The translations under genes and the position numbers were made by a program. This document shows, piece by piece, positions 22,121-33,015 of a stretch of 64,000 nucleotides of DNA (position 1 is the first letter of the stretch; every line of letters starts with the position of its first letter). The notes below the pieces were generated by a model. The model saw only the letters and a list, made by a program, of their open reading frames with translations. It had not been told where the DNA came from and made no database searches. The stretch lies in contig SMMW01000622.1 in the NCBI GenBank assembly GCA_004794655.1, positions 6,881,501 through 6,945,500 of the forward strand, read 5' to 3'. This stretch comes from Marisa cornuarietis (taxonomy: Eukaryota; Mollusca; Gastropoda; Architaenioglossa; Ampullariidae).

Positions 22121-22792
22121 ATGGAGACCGTGTTTGGTGTAGACGTCCCTCTGCTTCTCCTCCTGTTGCCACTGGCGATTCTACTCCTCTACTGGTAAGC
22201 CTCGCTCTTACTGAATTATGTACTTGTAATAAACATACTTAAAATGCAATACTCTTGTTTTGACGGCTTGGCTTCATTCAACTGACATGGTGAGTCAGCA
22301 AAGAATAACATGCAACCCTACTGCGCCTGGGACTACATTCCAACAGTTTTCTATTATACTTACAGACTACATTTAATCAGTTTTGTATTATAATTACAGA
22401 CTACATTTCATCAGTTTTGTATTATTCTTACAGATTACATTCCATCAGTTTTCTATTATACTTACAGGCTACATTTAATCAGTTTTGAATTTTACTCACA
22501 GTTCGCTTTCTTTGTGCAGGAAAGGGATGAGATCGTACAATTTCTGGAGTTCGAGAGGAATACCTGGACCTAAACCCCAGCCGTTCTTTGGCAACCAATG
22601 GCAGATGCAAAAGAAGGTGAGGATAGTTTTGTGAACAGACGAGAAGAGAAGATCTAACAAGCTATTCTTATTCTCGACCCCTGCCTCTGAGCCTCTGACC
22701 TGTACATTCCCATGAAATGTTTCTCACCGGTTTGTATGGCGCATCTTGCCAACTAGAACAAGTTTATTTTATTTCTTTTTTCTCTTTTTCAT

Positions 22793-22853
<61 letters not shown>

Positions 22854-22989
22854 CACGTGCGCATACACACCCTTCTTATCTCTCTCTCTCTCCCCCTCTG
22901 TTTCAGTGTGTTTGAGACAGAGAAAGGAAGAAAGAATAGAAACGAAACTTGTTCTGAGAATACAGGCAAAGAAGAAAATGACATCCCCC

Positions 22990-23038
<49 letters not shown>

Positions 23039-24240
23039 CTCTCTTGTGTGATGGGGTTGTCTTTCTCTTTTCTGCCTATCTTCTTCACACATAGAATGCT
23101 TGATACACCTTTGTCGTGAAATAGAAGAAGCAGATAACAATAAGTTATTTAATAACCTTGCAAGAAAATGGTTATAAGAAATACTGCAACTTCTAATGAA
23201 AGATTAGGATAGCTTTGTTAAGAACTAAAGTTTATTTTTGATTGAAACAGACGAAATCTCGAGATTCTCAATGTAGTTTATCTCATTATTTTATGGCATC
23301 TTTTCAGGGTAATCAGAAGTCTTTGAGGGAATGGTCGAAAGAATATGGCCGTGTGTACGGGTAAGGATATAATTATTAATCATTGTATAATGACATCGAC
23401 TGCTGACTGCTTATTATGACACACGGACTTGTTATTGTCGGTAGATATGGTGTACAAGTACCGCTTTGTATTTGTCACGCATGTGATTAGAAACAGAAAG
23501 AATTCCCTCCTCTTGGTTTGCCCGGTGTAGTTGATTTACATTATTTTAAATAGTTTCAATAAAAGAACTTATATGTTGTCACAGGATCTACATCACCGAT
23601 CAGCCCATGCTTGTTACAAACGACCTTGACATCTTAAGAGAGGTCATGGTGAAAGACTTTCCTCATTTCGCAGACAGATACGTAAGTATGACCTTCTGCA
23701 AATATTAAGACTGTATTTTATACGTATTTACCAGAGCTGTAATTTAGATATTGTTACTAGAGCTATGCAGCATCCTAGAGATGATTTGATTCATTTTCTA
23801 ACACTAATTTAGGCCTGGAATGAGTCATTGAAAATAACAAACAGCAATTTTCTATGTATTTGTTATGACATTTGTCATCATGCTGCTGACTGGAGAGGTC
23901 ACTATTGCTGGGAGTCGCCGAACTTTCAGGCTGTGGAACAAAAGATTGCATTAGATGGAAGGGGAAGTAACTAGAACAATGACGTATCCGGGTGGTGTTC
24001 TGTCCCCTGAAATTGAGTCCCGTGAAAAAGCTGAGCTACATGCAGGAGCCTTCGCTTTCCTTCACACGGAACAGTCCCAAACTTTGCTCTCATTGAAAAC
24101 AGTATTTCTTTATTTGGAGCCACTTGTAAAATAAACATTATTATAAGCATGCTCACGCGGGTCAACAACAAAGCATTCCAACCAAATATATAAGGACTAC
24201 TAACTCTCGAACAAACTGTAATTTTGTATATCAACAAGGA

Positions 24241-24295
<55 letters not shown>

Positions 24296-27200
24296 ATTGA
24301 CTTAACTGCTTTATTTATAAGGTCATCTATATACTTTTATATATAAAACATATTTTACCATTAACAGGGAACCTTATTGGCCGTCTTATTTTACTTAATA
24401 AGATTTTCTGACATAAAAAGAATTCTTGTTAAATCTCGCACATCGACCAAATTAGGAATGGAATTTTAAGCTAGGCTGTTTTCTTTGTTCGGAGACATGA
24501 ATATCGGCCGGTTACATTATTTGATAATATTTCCGGACATTAATGGATTATTGTTGAATCTTCCAGGACCAATTTAAGGACACATTTATAAGCAAGAGTG
24601 TTTTCTTTGCCCGGGGACATGACTGGAAAAGGATCAGAAGCATAATCACACCAAGTTTCACTTCCGGAAAACTTCGGCTGGTATGATTCAAAATTCCAAT
24701 ATATAATACTGCGTGCATATATATGTCTTATTTTCGTGATATGTTCCTGTATGAATGTACTAGGATGGAGATATGTGTATTCTGTATGTATGCACAGACG
24801 GATGCGTGCGTGCGTGCGTGTGTGCGTGGATATGTGTGTGGTAATCTATGTACGCATGTTATGAGTGTCTGTGTGTATGTTTGAATGTTTGCATATACGT
24901 CTCATTTCCAATCGTCTAGATGGAGAACTTCATCAACCATTGTAGCGAGGTCCTCTCAGAAAACCTGCAGGAGATCGCCCGCAGTGGTGGCAAGATAAAT
25001 GTGAAAGAGTAAGTTGTCTTATCTTTATTTTTCATTTAGCTTTTATAGTCTTAACAACCTGGGCATTTTTACTCAGCCTCTTAGAGGCTACCCGCAGAAC
25101 TATATATACCATGATCTCCGCCATATATATATATATATATATCCTACAAGAAAAAATATTATCGTAAGGGTGCCCCATCTGATATATTGTCGTTTCTTAA
25201 AACGAGGCCATGAATACTCAGTTTTAGCAGCTGCCTTTGAGTAGCAGGTTTACAAAGCACGACAGGCCTCGTGAACAAAAGCAAGGAAGCTAACTGTTCA
25301 TGGATCCTATTCATGGAGCAAGGGCAAATCGTTGTCACGGGTAAATCAAGGACGAGTCTTATCTCCTGGTTATAAATCGCTATCCAGACTTCGCTGATGT
25401 TTTCTTACCCCTGGGACCGTAGTAAATCAGTGGCAAGCATTCCCTCGGGTAAAGTAACGTAAAGTAATATTCACGGAGCTTGAACAATGCGTCGTAACTA
25501 CGGAAACCAGACCTTTTTCGTTGATTTCTCCATTGTGCCCATGAGTAACGACTTCACTTCATAGGAACAGCCTAAGATACGCAGTATCTTCAGTCTCTTG
25601 AATGTTACATGTTTGACATAGATCTTTTTTTCTATTTTCTCTCTCTCTCTCTTATATATATATATTTAAAATACATTGCTATATAGCATTAACTAAATTA
25701 TGATGTGGTCTTTGTGCTTCCTGTCTGTTCCCAGGTATTGCGGGGCCTTCACCATGGACGTAATAACGGGCACAGCTTTTGGAATTCTAGTCAATTCCCA
25801 GAAAGATCTCCAAAATGAATTTGTAGCGAACGCAAAAAGGGCCTTAGAAGGTGGCGGGAATCCTAAAAATATCTTTCAACGTCTCCTCAGTAATTTGAGT
25901 TTGCTTTTTTCCCCTTTTGCTTTATTTTTGTTGTCTTTATTTTATTTCTCGGCTAAAAGGGAAAATCTGCTGCCGTGATCGTGACCAGGTATTCCTCCTT
26001 CAACACGTTAAAGGCATTATTATTTAAAAGACGACTGATTTGCAATAGAGACTTAAAATACTGTGATTATCCTATAGTAATACTTCTCCCAGCATTACAA
26101 TAAGACCTCCTCATTATCCGTCGCCTTGTTAGATCCAGAAGTGGTATAAAATTTTATTAGACTAACATTGCTGGTGTGAGATATAATTTGTTTCCTAGAC
26201 GAACATTACTAGGGTGATGTATATAACTTGCTTGTTAGACTAACAAAAATTGAGAGAATTCCCAAGGCTGAACCTATCACTTGTAAACTTTTGCATCAAA
26301 AGAATGCTTCTCTGTAAAATCTGGTCCGAGAATTGTAGTCTTGAAGGAGAAAATTGTTTAAAGAAGAACCATCAAGTCGCCGAAAAGTCTGTGTCGGTTG
26401 GCATTATTATCTGCCATTTCTGTTTTTTCTTTCTCTTTTTTTCGCTCCGTTTTCTTTTTGTAATATTCTGTTTGTTTTTTTGTTTTTGTTTTTTTTTGTT
26501 TTGTTTTGTTTTGTTTTTTTTTTTGTTTTGTTTTTTGTTTTTTGCTCTATGTAACGTTTTCCCCCTATTCTCGATCTTTCTTTCTCTCTTCCTTTATTTC
26601 TCTTGCTTGCTCCTTCAGTCTACTGTTTATCATCTCATAATTTCGAATTCTTGCAATTTCTTTAACTGACTGCAATTAATATGCAGAGCATGACAATAGA
26701 ATAATCAAACCTTTTCATTACATAATATCAGGCCACGATTACAACATGTGTTATCTGTTTGTCGCATATCAAACAAAAGCGCTGCATATTCATTAAAATT
26801 ATTTTTACACAGCTCTCATTCCATTTCTGAACCGTTTGGGTCGTTACCTTCAAAGGAATTTTGACAAGAAAGGAAACGCTAACGGTTTCTTTTTGATGGC
26901 CATCAGACGCATCGTGGCAGACAGGAAAAAGGAAACGGTTCCAAGGGTAATTAATACATTTCTAATTTTGTTATGACGCTGTACTTGTAAATAAAGTTTA
27001 AATATTCTGACTTGGTATCTTTAACTTTCCCCTTAATTACTATATGTATTGCTCTTATTTTCAGAAACAGGCAGATTTTCTCCAGCTCCTTGTCAACGCA
27101 GAAGCATCCAAAGACGTCGTGAACACCGCTGCTGAGAATGAAAAATGTAAGACGTGGAAAGAAATCTTCCCAATGGAAAAGCGACCTTAAAAATGACAAA

Positions 27201-29647
27201 TTTGTTTTAGCAAATTACAAACATACGTTTATTAAAAGATGTGTAGTATGTTCCAGCAACAGTTGTACGAGAAGTACAATAGCTATTTTTTAAAGATGTG
27301 GGTAATGTAGCCTTCTTCTTCAATGGTCTACTCCAAGACTTTATGACTTTATTCCAACATAACTTTATATCAGTTTAAGAAAAAAAATACAGAGGAAATA
27401 AATTAGCTACATGACAGTGAATACAGACAGACACACAATTTCAGTTTACTCAGTTTTGGGCCAGATTCCTGTCTTCTCAACAACATTTTGATTCGCATTC
27501 TTCCACATTTTCGCCAGAGATAGAAAACTTTTGTTTCCAGGTACCACATCTTTTTAAGAGAAATGAACTTTTCAACACAAACAAAAATCTAAAAGAAAAT
27601 CTTCCATCGTTTTCTCTTAGGCCTAACTTACGACGAAATCGTCGCTCAGATGATGATCTTTTTTATTGCTGGATACGAAACAACGGCTACGACTTTGCAG
27701 TTTATGTTCTACAACCTGGCTTTGTACCCGGATGTCCAGCAGAAGATTGTTGACGAGATTCAAGAGCAGATTGGAGACGTGAGTTGCGAAGAAAAATGTC
27801 AAAATTCATAATTTTCGAGTAAATCGTAAACAGAACAAGATAATAGTGGTCATCTCTTCTTCTTCTTCAACTCGATATCCTTATCTTAATCCCAGAGTTA
27901 GCGAACAAATTAAACACTCAGCCTACACTCAACCTAAACCTTGATTCCCAACCATAACCCATGTATTTAGCGCTAATGCCTCTAAATCTTAAGTGACTAT
28001 CTGATCGGATAGATTCTGTCATATTCCCCATGTCATGCACACTCACGGTAGGGATATATAACTATTACATACATGTCTCGATTTGTTGTCTCTATCGTAC
28101 TTATAATGAGAGTTTTATAGGTGAAGAAGGAGAAGGAAAGAGGCATTTTCAAACAGAAACTGTTTCGTAATGGTAGTGATTTAATCCTTAAGAAGCAGGA
28201 GAAACTTTAGCCAGCGTGTTTGTATAAATTGTTACAGGAACCCCCAACCAATGACAATGTCAGTAAACTCAAGTACATGGAGCAGACTATTAAAGAGACG
28301 CTGCGAATGTTTCCGCCTGTTGCATCGTACGTTGTCTAGTATTCATTTTATTTATTTAAGTTATGGATCAGTTTATTTATTACTTGCTTTCTTATTTTCT
28401 TAAATCATACTGCTTGCATTTATTTCTTTACGTGATACTGCTGTATGAAGTATAAGATCGCTTTCGTAAGACAAATTCAGCATAAATTATATATATATAT
28501 ATATATCCTGTTTATGAACATTTCATTATATTTATTTTATATTTTCTTGTAGTAAATTTTAAAAAGCTGACAATATTTCTTTTTTTCATAGTGTCAATCG
28601 AATGGCGTCCGAAACAGTGACCATCAAGGGTGTCACTATCCCAAAAGGAGTTGGAGTCCTTATCCCTATTTATGACGTCCTGAAAGACCCTGAATATTTT
28701 ACGGATCCGGAGGTCTTCAGACCAGAAAGGTAAAAGCGCTTTCCATGTATACGTGTCAATGTCAGGGACAAATTTTATGATTGTTTTTACTTCATAAAAT
28801 TCCATAACAAATGAAATACATTTCTCAAATAACGAAAGCTGGTGTCTGACTCAACTATTATGTGCTTGTCTTTGTGTCTGGCGTTTAACATAAATGTTGC
28901 AGTGCCACATGACAATAAACTTGTATTATTCACAGATTTTCCGATGAAGCGAGGGATGAAATGGATCCTCTCTCTTTCTTGGCGTTCGGGTTCGGACCCC
29001 GCCTGTGTATCGGCAAGCGTCTGGCTTTGCTGGAAATCAAAATTGCCATGGTGCACGTGCTCAGGAGGATCAAGTTCATGAAGACACAAGATCTACCGGT
29101 AAACAAATTTTTTAGTCTATGTATATAATTCACGTAGTCTGCGTCGAAATATTGTTCCTCCCATGAAAGTAGTCTGTAAAATGATGAGGAGTTAAGGTCA
29201 GTAATGGTTACTGTTCGTTTCATCTAATTTAGATATCACGTGTTCACGCGTGGCATTATGGTAACCTTTTTCCAACACTTCTTAATGATGCTAATAATGT
29301 ATTAGTGGGCGAGACGATAAATTATTTTAACACCGCTTGCACAATCCATAAGCTGGTAAGTATAATCGTATTCCTTTGATTCATAAATAGTGCCTCTGTT
29401 CTGCGATGAATCCACAGTTTTGCAAAACATGAAGATTGTAACTTGAAGTAAAATTAATTTGTAAAAAAATACATGGATGTTTTGCCTGCTGAAGATTGCT
29501 TTCATACAAATATATTATATAATGCTTTGTACAAAATCACTCTGTCTTCAGGAAAACTTTACGTTCAAATCATCAGGAAATCAGCTTGTACCGACCAATC
29601 CATTAATGATCAAAGCAGTACTGCGTCCTTCAGTGACAGCGCCATAA
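22121..29647 (+). CDS. CYP3-clan cytochrome P450, copy C (14 exons, 512 aa)
   Basis: Predicted endoplasmic-reticulum monooxygenase of the CYP3 clan. Coding exons: 22121-22194, 22520-22616, 23308-23360, 23585-23681, 24567-24680, 24920-25008, 25735-25889, 26813-26946, 27065-27146, 27621-27778, 28238-28326, 28592-28729, 28936-29098, 29552-29647. They total 1539 nt and every intron is GT-AG. The anchor is [19 protein letters not shown] and the hinge [12 protein letters not shown]. Further motifs are WKRIR in the C-helix (exon 5), AGYETT 315-320, ETLR 371-374 and [10 protein letters not shown] with Cys451. The start is conserved with B, D and E. The F-G loop region in exon 8 differs most from the other copies ([11 protein letters not shown]), in a part that shapes substrate access in this family. 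No frameshift or stop is seen. Introns carry a 34-bp repeat array (intron 1) and CA microsatellites (introns 2 and 4). Confidence 0.93.
22331..22502 (+). repeat. 34-bp tandem repeat at the end of intron 1 of C (~5 units)
   Basis: Units read 'cagactacattt.atcagt' followed by 'tttgtattat..tta' and then 'cag' of the next unit, 34 bases each. Each unit therefore contains a pyrimidine-biased run and a TTACAG, resembling a 3' splice site. The last unit ends 'tcacag', 18 bases before exon 2's real acceptor. Copies D and E have longer arrays and B has one unit. Confidence 0.9.
22800..22851. repeat. (CA)n microsatellite, intron 2 of C
   Basis: About 50 bases of CA, followed by a TC-rich stretch. The intervening 140 bases to the next CA tract are not part of any gene. 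Confidence 0.95.
22990..23037. repeat. Second (CA)n microsatellite, intron 2 of C
   Basis: About 48 bases of CA. With the tract at 22800 it creates spurious open frames on both strands. Confidence 0.95.
24239..24291. repeat. (TC)n(AC)n microsatellite, intron 4 of C
   Basis: TC dinucleotides run directly into AC dinucleotides, about 50 bases in total, roughly 275 bases before exon 5. Confidence 0.93.
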
Positions 29648-29793
29648 CTTAATTGGAAAATGCATTCTATATTCTGGTTGATATTGACAGAAGTTATTGT
29701 AAGAGTTGTACCTTTAATGCATTTGAGAAATTGGGAGCAAATTGCATTTCTCCGAAAGACAGCTTTGGTTATTACCACGAACACATTTGAAAT

Positions 29794-29799
29794 AATAAA
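29794..29799 (+). promoter_or_regulatory. Candidate poly(A) signal of copy C
   Basis: AATAAA about 147 bases after the stop codon. The 3' flank of C differs from those of B, D and E from early on, so the signal cannot be supported by comparison. Confidence 0.35.
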
Positions 29800-30050
29800 A
29801 CAAAAGCATGTAGTTAATCCTCTCTCTATACTGTTTCATCTTTCAAAACTCACTTGAACAGTTTTTGTCAAGACTGCCAAGTAATGCAGCTTCACTGTAA
29901 ATCTTTTTTTCAAATTAATATTAACAAGTTTTGCACATCATGAGTATTTAGCATCAAGGAAATAATTTAGTAATGCTTACTCCACTTACTACAAATTGTA
30001 CTAGAGAATTATTTAATAACAATATTGTACAGCCGGACTGATCCGCTTTT

Positions 30051-31040
30051 GACTGCCAGGCTAACTACACACTGCGGCCGGACTATAGGTTAGTCGCGGC
30101 TCCTAGAAGCCCTGGCGCCAATCAGTCCGGTCCTCTTTGTTGTTACAGAAAAGAGGAGGGCAGTTCCCAATTTTCCACTAATAATAGCTCTCATTCGTCG
30201 GGTGTGCTATCTAGTCTAAGATACCTCGCGTTGTCTTCTCTTTTCCTTCCATCTGCTACACACCCGCACTTAGCCGACCTTGGATTCCACAAAAACCCTG
30301 CTTTTTCCAACAACAAAAACGTGTTCTCTTCGGTGCCGTCGTTCAGCTCCGTATCAAATGGCTTCTCAGTTTCGTCGCGTGTTCTCTGTGTTTCACAACT
30401 GCTTTCATTTGCTCGTTTAGTGTGCACGAAACGAATTCGTCCAAGGAATATATAGTGATTTCTTTCGTACGATGGGGACAATCGTACATGTGCCAAGTCA
30501 TACAAACAAAGTGATAAGTAAATTTTAAAAAAATTTAATTACATTATTTACACATGAAAACGAATTCTATCCTACTCTGCACATACGTACCTATCCCCTA
30601 CACCCGCTAATATGTACCTATCGCGTACCCCTTCTAACGCCGAATTCGACCTACTTGACTAAGTTACTGATATCTAAGGGTAGAGGGAAAAGGATTCCGA
30701 GGTACGTGAGCTACTTGATGGCGGACCAGAACACCCACACGGTGCAGTGGCGCTTCTCCCGCACTCAAAATAGGGGCCGAACGGATAAGAGTATTTTGAG
30801 ATACGTAAGCCACTTGACAGCGTACAAGAACACCTGCACGGTGCAAAGGTACTTCTCCTGAACAGGGTACAGGCACTGCATTTTGCCCCCTAGTTATACT
30901 CACGAACTTGTGTGCTACATCACCCGCTCAGTTGTCACTCGTCTCGCTCGCGCGGCTGGGGAAGGAAAAGGGTGCAGGGTTGAGAGAACAAAGCACTCTC
31001 AGCGGTACACGCTGACCCAAACAAGGGCTCTCGATACACT
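30051..31040 (+). repeat. Dispersed repeat family R1, copy 2
   Basis: It aligns with 2208-3430 in the same orientation from 'aggctaactacacactgcgg' to the 'ggaaggaaaagggtgcaggg' region, without the CA microsatellite. It contains two units of the ~100-bp repeat (cores near 30724 and 30822). Confidence 0.65.
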
Positions 31041-31092
31041 ACATCAAAGATGATATTTAAATATATATGTTACATGACCCTTTGACCAACAT

Positions 31093-31190
31093 GTCAATGT
31101 TCAAAGCTTCAGGAAGTCAGCTCGCACCCATCCTACCAGTGAGATTCAGCGCCGTACTATGTCATATAGGAACAGTGCCTTATTTAAATC
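31093..31190 (+). pseudogene. Relic 2: decayed P450 terminal exon
   Basis: The frame reads MFKASGSQLAP then 'FSAVL', matching the exon 14 consensus (KASGSQLVP, MIKAVL), and runs through the usual stop position. The acceptor is lost. Conserved P450 3'-flank text ('atgagcacctagaaggaaat') follows at about 31374. It is older than relic 1. Confidence 0.65.
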
Positions 31191-32106
31191 CATTAACTTT
31201 ATAGAGAGAGCCACCGGAGTTTTCTCTGTGATATGTTGTTGTGTTTGTAATGCACGTAGAGTCTGGCTTTGACTGGGATACTGCGCTTCAAAAAGCTTTC
31301 ACCATCATTCTTATTATTTGTACGTGTTATAATACTCAGGTTTCTGTTAGAATTTAATGTAATGAATGAATGAATGAGCACCTAGAAGGAAATGGATACA
31401 AAGCATGCAGGAGGAAGGGAGAAGTTTGCTTTTGCAAAGCTCAGAAAAATAGGAGGAAGTGGAGAAGACACCAACTTACTAGAAGTAAGACACATGCCAA
31501 AGAAACAAGAGCAAAGGACTACAATCGAAAACACGAATAAGTAGACAGTTTTTGATTGCTTTGTTAGATCAGCCTATATAAGAAGTGTTGCTTTTCGCGA
31601 TAGATTCCTCCATTTTGTGTACATAGCAGTTTTAGTTCCATGATGCCTAAGTCACTAATGATTCATCTCCTGGTCACATTTAAAGTTGTATCTCCAACTT
31701 TTGAAAAGATACCTGCTGGATGTAATTATTTAATTAACCACATGTTCATCAAAGATAATAAATGTCTACAAATACTAATGTTTTTAGTATCTTTGGTCCC
31801 AATCTGTGTTTATATGCGTGCAGGTACATTTTGTGTGTATGTGTCTGTGTATATATATATGTGTGTGTGAGAGAGAGAGAGAGAGAGACCGAGAAAAAGA
31901 GTTAGACCTTAAGAAGATGATTTTTTTTAAAGTTTTTCGATGGAAAGTGATTTTTACAGGCCATAAATTTGTCTTGATAATAACAAAACCAAAGTAATGC
32001 TGAGCCAGTAATAGCACGCTCCACAAGAGAAGTCTTGCGCATACAGTCAGTGTGCGTGCACTGTGGGAACAGCTTAGCCTCGGGTCATGTCATGTGATAA
32101 ATGTAT

Positions 32107-32114
32107 TGACGTCA
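32107..32114 (+). promoter_or_regulatory. CRE-like palindrome upstream of copy D
   Basis: TGACGTCA is followed by 'catggtgaacgtt', aligned with 'caaggtcaacgtt' at copy B. The half-site is changed by one base (AAGGTCA to ATGGTGA-like), so receptor binding may be weaker here. Confidence 0.4.
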
Positions 32115-32230
32115 CATGGTGAACGTTTTGCAAATGCTGTTACCAACCCTGACCCAAATCGTTTGTAATGTTTGTCTGAGTGTTCTTCTCAAGCATTTTT
32201 TTAGGGACTGAATCTATTTGCTATGTGTGT

Positions 32231-32254
32231 GAGTGAGTGAGTGAGTGAGTGAGT
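32231..32254. repeat. (GAGT)6 microsatellite
   Basis: Six perfect GAGT tetramers in the upstream region of copy D, preceded by a short GT run. The tract lies 120 bases downstream of the CRE-like site. Confidence 0.95.
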
Positions 32255-32704
32255 CCTTGGGACAGTACGTGCTGATGTACAGTTCAAGAAAATGTGAATG
32301 TGTGTCAGTATCAGTCTACACACAAGAGTCCTTATGCGCATGCATGAAGTGGGGTTGTCGAACCACTAAGAACATGTGCACAGGGAGATGCAAAGGAGGC
32401 CTGACTGGTCTACAGGTCTAAATACATTAGTCATCAATGTACCCTTTAGCTGTATTGTACCGGCAAACCTTATCTACTTAAGGTGTTACTCGCTTGTAAA
32501 ATAGTTCACTGCCACTGTTAAAAGAACCTGTTCAATGTTCAGTCAAACATAGTAAATATATTCAATATCTTTGTTTTTGATTTTTGTTTTGTTCTTTTTG
32601 TCTTGCTACCATCTTACCACTTATTCTTTGAGGGTACAATATGGGTGCATCCCCATACTTCTGTGTCAGCGCAAGACCAAGGTCGTGATCTGTAGACAGC
32701 TCAC

Positions 32705-32739
32705 ATAAAACAGGCACAGTCCACGCAAGCGAGCTCAGT
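32705..32739 (+). promoter_or_regulatory. Core promoter of copy D
   Basis: ATAAAA at 32705-32710 and a perfect TCAGT initiator at 32735-32739 place the likely start at A32737, about 279 bases before the ATG. This is the cleanest of the four promoters. Confidence 0.62.
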
Positions 32740-33015
32740 GTTGTAGCGATGTGGTTGCCTGTTTTAGTGCAGTTATCAAACTGACACACGGAGTAAAGTT
32801 TTGAAGAAAAAAAAACTTTAGAGGAATTTGTTAATCATTAGCCATAGCGGAAGGAACTGAAAAGGCGGTAGCAAGCCGGTTTTTGTGTGTGGGTGTGTGT
32901 GTGTGTGTTCATCGCTCTCCTCTTGAACAGTGTTATAAGAGAACCGTAGTGTGTGTGCGAGGATACATAACGGACAAAGTTGTCTAGCGCCAGATTGACT
33001 GGTCACCACAGCATC

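Larger units (their letters stand above)
29800..32704. other. Spacer between P450 copies C and D
   Basis: About 2.9 kb. It holds unassigned AT-rich sequence to 30050, repeat R1 copy 2 (30051-31040), a decayed P450 terminal exon (31093-31190) with the conserved 3' flank (31360-31640), and the homologue of the sequence upstream of C from about 31680 on. No other gene is seen. Confidence 0.6.

Noticed and set aside
26440..26560. T/G-rich homopolymer stretch in intron 7 of C, with a similar one at 36463 in D
   Set aside because: Low-complexity sequence at different places within the intron; no shared structure beyond base composition.
28930..29223. Minus-strand open frames over exon 13 in each copy (also 15532, 41939, 62431)
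   Set aside because: They recur because exon 13 is conserved and its complement happens to be open. They are shadows of the P450 exon.
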